NCBI RefSeq assembly: GCF_001704155.1
Contig: NZ_CP016294.1
Location: 415,001 to 479,000, forward strand
DNA: 64,000 bases
Origin: Stenotrophomonas rhizophila
GTDB lineage: Bacteria; Pseudomonadota; Gammaproteobacteria; Xanthomonadales; Xanthomonadaceae
Direction of reading: 5' to 3'
The notes beneath the pieces are model-generated. The model saw only the letters and a list, made by a program, of their open reading frames with translations. It did no database searches and was not told the origin of the DNA. The translations under genes were made by a program, and so were the position numbers. Of the stretch, positions 59,053 to 64,000 are shown piece after piece (the stretch's first letter is position 1; every line of letters begins with the position of its first letter).

Positions 59053-59829
59053 ATGCGCGCGCACCCTTCTCTCTCTGTGTCGCTTCTCCTGCTATGCCCC
59101 GCGCTGGCCTCTGCCCAGACCGTCCAGCGCCAGGAAGGTCGTGCCTACGCGGCAAACGGCGACACCCTGCTGTACCGCGAAACCCATTGGCTGCAGGGAT
59201 CCCAGCAGGCGCAGTCACGGCTGGTGCTGTACCGCTGCGCGGACGGCCGCCCCTTCGCGCGCAAGTGGATGACGCCGCAGGGCAGCCCGCAGACGCCGGA
59301 TTTCGCGCTGGAAGACGGCCGCGACGGCTACCAGGAAGGCGTGCGCGGCAATGGCGCAGCTCGCACGGTCTATGTGCGGGCCACTTCGGATGCCACCCCG
59401 GTCAGCCGCGCGTTGGAGGTGCCCGCGGGCGCGGTGGTCGATGCCGGTTTCGACGCGGCCGTGCGCCGACATTGGGCAGACCTGCTCGAAGGGCAACCGG
59501 TGGCATTCCAGTTCCTGCTGCCCAGCCGCCAGCGGCTGGTGCCGTTGAAGCTGCAGCGCACCGGCGCGCTCACCTGGAAAGGCCAGCCGGCGCAGCAGCT
59601 GCAGATGAAACTCGATGCGTGGTTCGGCTTCGCCGTGCCGGCGGTAACCCTCATCTATGCAAGCGCCGACCAGCGCCTGCTGCAGTTCACCGGCACCGGC
59701 AACGTGCGCGACCAGAACGGGCGCTACCCGCAGGTGCGCGTGGAGTTCCCCTCGCCGCCCGTAGCCGCTGGCGCGGCCGAGCTTGCCACGGCGCGGGGGC
59801 AAGCATTGGTGAAGACATGCGACTCATGA
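59053..59829 (+). CDS. Exported protein of unknown function in the ECF-sigma operon
   Basis: 258 residues from ATG 59053 (GGAG 8 bases upstream). Signal peptide MRAHPSLSVSLLLLCPALAS with AQ cleavage. The mature part begins QTVQRQEGRAYAANGDTLLY and contains one Cys pair candidate (YRCADGR, KTCDS) and regularly spaced strands (VPLKLQRTGALTWKGQPAQQ, LQMKLDAWFGFAVPAVTLIY). I recognise no named family. It is the first gene after the candidate ECF promoter and 70 bases before the sigma gene. It might sense or respond to envelope damage; this is inferred. Confidence 0.75.
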   Translation: MRAHPSLSVSLLLLCPALASAQTVQRQEGRAYAANGDTLLYRETHWLQGSQQAQSRLVLYRCADGRPFARKWMTPQGSPQTPDFALEDGRDGYQEGVRGNGAARTVYVRATSDATPVSRALEVPAGAVVDAGFDAAVRRHWADLLEGQPVAFQFLLPSRQRLVPLKLQRTGALTWKGQPAQQLQMKLDAWFGFAVPAVTLIYASADQRLLQFTGTGNVRDQNGRYPQVRVEFPSPPVAAGAAELATARGQALVKTCDS

Positions 59830-59899
59830 ATACCCTCTTGCAGCCGTCCTCAGGAGCAACGACCATGCAGGCTTGCTACCTGCCGACACCGAGCCTGCG

Positions 59900-60469
59900 A
59901 TGCCTGAGCTGGATGCTTCCGATACCGCCGCATCAACACGCCTGGACCGGCTTCTGGTCCAGGTGGCCGAGGGCGACCGCCAGGCATTCGAGTCCGTATA
60001 CCAGCTGGCCTCGGGCCGGCTGTTCGCGATCTGCCTGCACACCCTGCGCGACCGCCGCGATGCCGAAGAGGTCCTGCAGGACGTCTTCACCACGGTCTGG
60101 CGCAAGGCCACCCAGTTCGATGCCACGCGGGCCTCGGCCATGACCTGGCTCTCGATGATGGCGCGCAACCGCGCGATCGACCGCCTGCGCTCGGCCCCGC
60201 CGCGCCCGCTGGATGACCTGTCGGTGGCCGAAGAGATTCCCGATTTCGCGCCGCAGCCGGCGCAGGCGGCCGAGCACGCCTCCGACCGCGAGCGTCTGGA
60301 TGATTGCCTGGATACCCTGGAACCGCGCCGCCGCTCGCTGATCCGCAGTGCGTTCCTGCACGGTGCCAGCTATGAAGAGCTGGCCCGCCGCATCGGTTCG
60401 CCGCTGGGTTCGGTGAAGAGCTGGATCCGGCGCGGGCTGGGCCAACTGCGGGTGTGCCTCGAACGATGA
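59900..60469 (+). CDS. ECF-family RNA polymerase sigma factor
   Basis: 189 residues from ATG 59900. Sigma-70 region 2 (FESVYQLASGRLFAICLHTL, RDAEEVLQDVFTTVWRKATQ, AMTWLSMMARNRAIDRLRS) and region 4 (CLDTLEPRRRSLIRSAFLHG, ASYEELARRIGSPLGSVKSW). The stop overlaps the anti-sigma start (ATGA at 60466). The gene lies between an exported protein and its anti-sigma. The shared promoter pattern upstream of this operon and of the desaturase operon suggests that it recognises TGCATCC-N16-CGTATC and activates both. Confidence 0.92.
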   Translation: MPELDASDTAASTRLDRLLVQVAEGDRQAFESVYQLASGRLFAICLHTLRDRRDAEEVLQDVFTTVWRKATQFDATRASAMTWLSMMARNRAIDRLRSAPPRPLDDLSVAEEIPDFAPQPAQAAEHASDRERLDDCLDTLEPRRRSLIRSAFLHGASYEELARRIGSPLGSVKSWIRRGLGQLRVCLER

Positions 60470-61236
60470 ACATCCGCGACCTTCACGATATCCAAGACGA
60501 CGGCCAGCCGCCGAGCGCCGACATCCTGGCCGGCGAATACGTGCTGGGCGTGCACGACGCCGCCGAGCGCCTCAAGATCGAACACCGCATCGCCACCGAC
60601 CCGGGCTTCGCCCGGCTGGTCGAGCAGTGGCAGGTGCGGCTGGCCCCGCTGCTGGAAGAGCTCGGCAGCGAGGCGGTGCCGGCGCACCTGTGGCCGCGCA
60701 TCCGCAGCGAGCTGGGCTGGCCGGCGGTGACCGCCGCGCCCAGGCTCTGGCAGCGCACCGGCTTCTGGCAGGGCATGACTGCCCTGGCGGCGGCGCTGGC
60801 ACTGGTGGCGGTGTTCAACCGCCAGCCGCTGCCCACCGCCCCGTCCACCCCGGTGGCCGTCACCCCGGCGCCGACCCCGGCCGAGCCGGAGCAGGCGACC
60901 AAGCCGGTCACCCCGCTGCTGCACGACGATGGCACGCCCGGCTGGCTGGCCTCGGTCGACAAGGCACAGGGCAAGGTGTTGATGGTGCCCGTCCCCGCAC
61001 CGGCCGATGCGGCTGGCCGCGCACCGGAGCTGTGGCTGATTCCGGCCGGCGGTACGCCGCGTTCGCTGGGCCTGGTGTCCATCAACCGTGCCCACACCGT
61101 GGCCGTGCCCGACGCGCTGCGTGATGTCCTTGTGAACGGATCGGTGCTGGCGATCACGCTGGAACCGTCGAGCGGGGCGCCGCAGGGCATTCCGACCGGT
61201 CCGGTCATCGCCAAGGGCGACATCGCCAACCTGTAA
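60466..61236 (+). CDS. RskA-type transmembrane anti-sigma factor
   Basis: 256 residues from ATG 60466, coupled to the sigma gene. The N-terminal cytoplasmic part (ILAGEYVLGVHDAAERLKIE, RIATDPGFARLVEQWQ) binds the sigma factor. One membrane helix lies near 104-121 (MTALAAALALVAVFNRQPLP). The periplasmic RskA domain has a Pro/Thr linker and PADAAGRAPELWLIPAGGTP, GSVLAITLEPSSGAPQG. Holds the sigma factor inactive until a membrane or oxidative signal; proteolytic release is known for the family. No zinc-binding ChrR motif is present. Confidence 0.87.
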   Translation: MNIRDLHDIQDDGQPPSADILAGEYVLGVHDAAERLKIEHRIATDPGFARLVEQWQVRLAPLLEELGSEAVPAHLWPRIRSELGWPAVTAAPRLWQRTGFWQGMTALAAALALVAVFNRQPLPTAPSTPVAVTPAPTPAEPEQATKPVTPLLHDDGTPGWLASVDKAQGKVLMVPVPAPADAAGRAPELWLIPAGGTPRSLGLVSINRAHTVAVPDALRDVLVNGSVLAITLEPSSGAPQGIPTGPVIAKGDIANL

Positions 61237-61240
61237 CGGC

Positions 61241-61274
61241 CACCCCTTCCGGAAATTATTTTTCGGAAGGGGTG
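61241..61274 (+). terminator. Inverted repeat after the anti-sigma gene
   Basis: CACCCCTTCCG/CGGAAGGGGTG, 11-base stem with a 12-base T-rich loop, starting 4 bases past the stop. The right arm ends on the first two bases of the next promoter. Likely limits readthrough; no T-run follows. Confidence 0.5.
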
Positions 61275-61303
61275 CATCCAAACGGCGCGAGCCTGCGTAT
61301 CTC
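61273..61303 (+). promoter_or_regulatory. Candidate ECF-sigma promoter of the desaturase operon
   Basis: TGCATCC (61273-61279), 16 bases, CGTATCTC (61296-61303). Identical words and spacing to the sigma-operon promoter at 58998. The desaturase ATG follows 28 bases later behind CAGGAG. Confidence 0.6.
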
Positions 61304-61331
61304 CTGATGAACCGCTCAGGAGACGCGCGAC

Positions 61332-62291
61332 ATGCTGTCCCGTTCCACCCCCGACCAACCCGCCCGCGCCCCGCGCGGCCGCTGGGCCACCGTGCTGCGC
61401 TGGTTCGACACCGGCGCCGCCGCGCCGGCCGCCGGTGGGAGCGGCAACCGCGTGGACTGGCTGCGGGCGATTCCCTTCGTGGGCATGCACCTGGCCTGCC
61501 TGGCGGTGATCTGGGTGGGGGTGTCGTGGGTGGCGGTAGGCGTGGCGCTGGCGCTGTACGCGGTGCGCATGTTCGCCATTACCGCCTTCTACCACCGCTA
61601 CTTCGCGCACCGCACCTTTCGCACCTCGCGCGTGGTGCAGTTCGTGTTCGCACTGATCGGCGCGGCCAGCGTGCAGCGCGGCCCGCTGTGGTGGGCCGCG
61701 CACCACCGCAACCACCACCGCCACACCGAAACCGCTGCGGACCCGCATTCGCCCACCGTGCACGGCTTCTGGTGGAGCCACATGGGCTGGTTCCTCACCA
61801 CCGAAGGCTTCCGCACCGACTGGGCGCGCATTCCGGACCTGGCGAAGTATCCGGAGCTGCGCTGGCTGGACCGTTTCGACACCCTGGTGCCAGTGGCACT
61901 GGCCGCTGCGCTGTACGGGCTTGGTGCATTGCTGGAACACGTCGCGCCGGGCCTGGGCACCAGCGGCGGGCAGATGCTGGTGTGGGGCTTCTTCATTTCC
62001 ACGGTGGTGCTGTTCCACGCCACGGTGACGATCAATTCGCTGGCGCACCGCTTCGGCCGCCGCCGCTTCAACACCGGCGATGACAGCCGCAACAACCTGT
62101 GGCTGGCCCTGCTCACCTTCGGCGAGGGCTGGCACAACAACCACCACTTCTTCCCGGGCACGGTGCGCCAGGGCTTCTATTGGTGGGAAGTGGACATCAC
62201 CTGGTACGGCCTGCGCGCGATGGCCGCGCTGGGCCTGGTGCGTGACCTCAAACCGGTGCCGGCCTGGGTGCTGGCCAAGGCGGAGCACTGA
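61332..62291 (+). CDS. Membrane fatty acid (acyl-CoA) desaturase
   Basis: 319 residues with several membrane helices and the three histidine boxes of di-iron desaturases: HRYFAH (88-93), HHRNHHRH (124-131) and HNNHH (about 268-272). It inserts a cis double bond (delta-9 type by sequence pattern GEGWHNNHHFFPG) in acyl chains at the inner membrane. First gene of the operon with the FAD oxidoreductase and DUF1365 genes, under a candidate ECF promoter. Likely adjusts lipids in response to membrane or photo-oxidative stress; the stress is inferred. Confidence 0.9.
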   Translation: MLSRSTPDQPARAPRGRWATVLRWFDTGAAAPAAGGSGNRVDWLRAIPFVGMHLACLAVIWVGVSWVAVGVALALYAVRMFAITAFYHRYFAHRTFRTSRVVQFVFALIGAASVQRGPLWWAAHHRNHHRHTETAADPHSPTVHGFWWSHMGWFLTTEGFRTDWARIPDLAKYPELRWLDRFDTLVPVALAAALYGLGALLEHVAPGLGTSGGQMLVWGFFISTVVLFHATVTINSLAHRFGRRRFNTGDDSRNNLWLALLTFGEGWHNNHHFFPGTVRQGFYWWEVDITWYGLRAMAALGLVRDLKPVPAWVLAKAEH

Positions 62292-62292
62292 C

Positions 62293-63573
62293 ATGCGCAT
62301 TGCCGTGATCGGATCGGGCATCGCGGGACTGGCCAGCGCCTGGTGGCTGAGCCAGCGCCACGAAGTGACGCTGTTCGAGGCCAACGACTACCTCGGCGGC
62401 CACACCCACACTCATAACGTGATGGTGGATGGCCGCGCGCAGGCGGTGGACACCGGCTTCATCGTGTTCAACCCGCAGCACTACCCGCTGCTGACCACGC
62501 TGTTCGATGAGCTGCACGTGGCGTCGCAGCCCACCACCATGAGTTTTTCGGTGCACAGCGAACGCACTGGCCTGGAGTACAACGCCACCACGCTGGATAC
62601 CCTGTTCTGCCAGCGCCGCAACCTGCTCTCGCCGCGCTTCTGGGGCATGCTGCGCGACCTGCGCCGCTTCTATCGCCAGGCGCCGGCGCTGCTGCACAGC
62701 GGGGAAGAGGGACCGTCACTGGGCGACTACCTGAAGCAGGGCCGCTACGGCGAGGCCTTCGTCCAGGAGCACCTGCTGCCGATGGCCTCTGCGCTGTGGT
62801 CATCGCCGGTCCAGGCCTTGGCCGACTTCCCGGCGCGTTACCTGGTGCAGTTCATGGCCAACCACCAGATGCTGCAGATGACCGGGCGCCCGGCGTGGCG
62901 GGTGGTGCAGGGCGGTTCGGCGCGTTATGTGGAAGCGATGCGGCGGCGCTGGCGGGTACGCGAGCGGCTGGAATGCCGGGTGCTGGGCGTGGAGCGGCAG
63001 GAGCACGGGGTGCGCGTGCTCACCGCCGATGGGCTGGAAGGCTTCGACCAGATGGTGCTGGCCTGCCACAGCGACCAGGCGCTGGCACTGCTGTCCGATG
63101 CCGATGCCACCGAACGCAGCGTGCTCGGCGCGATCCGTTACCAGCCCAACGAGGTGGTGCTGCATACCGATGCCAACCTGCTGCCACGCAACCGCAAGGC
63201 CTGGGCGGCGTGGAACGCACACGTGCCGCGCGACCCGTTGGCACCGTGCACGGTCAGCTACTGCATGAACCTGCTGCAGGGCATCGATACGCCCACGCCG
63301 CTGGTGGTGACGCTCAACCGTACCGACGCGATTGCGCCGGAGAAGATCCTGCGTCGGATGCAGTACGCCCACCCCGTGCACGACCACGCCATGGTGCGTG
63401 CACAAGGGCGCTGGGCCGAAGTGCAGGGGCGGCGCCGCACCTGGTTTGCCGGCGCTTACTGGGGCTGGGGCTTCCATGAAGATGGCATCCGCAGTGCGCG
63501 CCGGGTGGTGGAGGCGCTGCAGTCGCTGGATGCCGAGGCGTACTGGCCGCTGTCGCAGGGCGTACCGGCATGA
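62293..63573 (+). CDS. FAD-dependent amine oxidase-like oxidoreductase
   Basis: 426 residues, start ATG 62293 one base after the desaturase stop. FAD-binding MRIAVIGSGIAGLASAWWLS and EANDYLGGHTHTHNV at the N-terminus, GFIVFNPQHYPLLTTLFDEL next, and the closing WFAGAYWGWGFHEDGIRSAR that completes the flavin site. This family member is regularly found with DUF1365 and a cyclopropane-fatty-acid-synthase-like methyltransferase in sigma-controlled lipid operons. Probably acts on acyl chains of phospholipids. Overlaps the next gene by 4 bases. Confidence 0.9.
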   Translation: MRIAVIGSGIAGLASAWWLSQRHEVTLFEANDYLGGHTHTHNVMVDGRAQAVDTGFIVFNPQHYPLLTTLFDELHVASQPTTMSFSVHSERTGLEYNATTLDTLFCQRRNLLSPRFWGMLRDLRRFYRQAPALLHSGEEGPSLGDYLKQGRYGEAFVQEHLLPMASALWSSPVQALADFPARYLVQFMANHQMLQMTGRPAWRVVQGGSARYVEAMRRRWRVRERLECRVLGVERQEHGVRVLTADGLEGFDQMVLACHSDQALALLSDADATERSVLGAIRYQPNEVVLHTDANLLPRNRKAWAAWNAHVPRDPLAPCTVSYCMNLLQGIDTPTPLVVTLNRTDAIAPEKILRRMQYAHPVHDHAMVRAQGRWAEVQGRRRTWFAGAYWGWGFHEDGIRSARRVVEALQSLDAEAYWPLSQGVPA

Positions 63574-64000
63574 CGGCCAGTGCGATCTATCGCGGCAGGA
63601 TGCAGCACCGCCGGCATGCGCCGCAGCCGCACGCGTTCGACTACCCCATCGCGCAGCTGCTGATCGACCTGGACGAGCTGGACCACCTGTTCGACGGCCG
63701 CTGGTTCTGGTCGGTGAACCGCCGCAACCTGGCCGAGTTCCGCCGCAGCGATTACCTGGGCGAACCGGACCAGCCGCTGGCCGATGCGGTGCGCGGACGC
63801 ATCACCCAGACGCTGGGCCATGCACCGCCGGGTCCCGTGCGCATGCTTTCGCACCTGCGCCATGCCGGACATATCTTCAACCCGGTCAGCTTCTATTACT
63901 GCTACGCCGCCGATGGCACCACGCTGGACTGCATCGTAGCCGAGATCACCAACACGCCCTGGCAGGAACGCCACGCCTACGTGCTGCCGGTGGCGCACGC
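63570..64000 (+). CDS. DUF1365-family protein, partial (3' end outside window)
   Basis: Starts at ATG 63570 within the TGA of the previous gene. The first 143 residues show the DUF1365 pattern: IYRGRMQHRRHAPQPHAFDY, PIAQLLIDLDELDHLF, LRHAGHIFNPVSFYYCYAAD, GTTLDCIVAEITNTPWQERH. Role unknown but strongly linked with FAD oxidoreductase and acyl-lipid methyltransferase genes of stress-induced fatty-acid modification. The expected methyltransferase gene would lie beyond the right edge. Confidence 0.88.
   Translation, partial: MTASAIYRGRMQHRRHAPQPHAFDYPIAQLLIDLDELDHLFDGRWFWSVNRRNLAEFRRSDYLGEPDQPLADAVRGRITQTLGHAPPGPVRMLSHLRHAGHIFNPVSFYYCYAADGTTLDCIVAEITNTPWQERHAYVLPVAH

Overview
The window is GC-rich chromosome from a gammaproteobacterium of the Xanthomonadaceae, most probably Stenotrophomonas. 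Evidence is the codon usage, the many short GTAG-headed palindromes of the SMAG/REP type that mark Stenotrophomonas intergenic DNA, and xanthomonad-type gene neighbourhoods. No rRNA, tRNA, CRISPR array, insertion sequence or prophage was seen.

1-6.4 kb: after the 3' end of a GGDEF protein comes a probable peptide-modification (RiPP-like) cassette. It holds a membrane class III cyclase-like/TPR protein, a convergent small precursor-like peptide with a nitrile-hydratase-like leader, a SagB-type dehydrogenase with no YcaO partner, and a second TPR protein that copies the C-terminal part of the first. This is the strongest candidate for an under-described system. 6.4-12 kb: leucine/isovalerate catabolism (liuA, liuB, liuD) with a divergent TetR regulator. 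12-17 kb: cytochrome c5, exported nuclease-like protein, DMT transporter, alpha/beta hydrolase and zapE. 17-24 kb: class Ia ribonucleotide reductase nrdA-nrdB with a candidate NrdR box over its promoter and a structured leader, then a thioesterase, a sirtuin and an old-yellow-enzyme reductase.

24-34.5 kb is the most plastic part: LysR, DUF2798, a Cys-rich secreted protein paired with a CxxS thioredoxin-like protein, purU, a VOC protein, and a 2OG-Fe(II) oxygenase coupled to a LysE exporter. Next to that exporter lies a SymE toxin/immunity-like island. The island is bracketed by a decayed second copy of the exporter 3' end and is followed by truncated SDR and LysR remnants.

34.5-47.3 kb is a dense set of small redox enzymes and their regulators: two tandem divergent AraC/SDR pairs sharing a candidate operator, a five-gene SDR/VOC/NTF2/saccharopine-dehydrogenase-like operon, a LysR/NmrA pair, a TetR with a perfect palindrome over its apparently leaderless promoter, RidA, and a TetR/SDR pair. 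47.5-52.5 kb encodes a 1650-residue autotransporter with nearly identical tandem passenger repeats.

52.7-59 kb: pncA, queH, metE behind a cobalamin riboswitch, hipBA, and a toxin-antitoxin remnant. 59-64 kb: an ECF sigma/anti-sigma operon and an adjacent desaturase/FAD-oxidoreductase/DUF1365 operon. Both are preceded by the same promoter pattern, TGCATCC-N16-CGTATCTC, which suggests an autoregulated membrane-lipid stress regulon that continues past the right edge.
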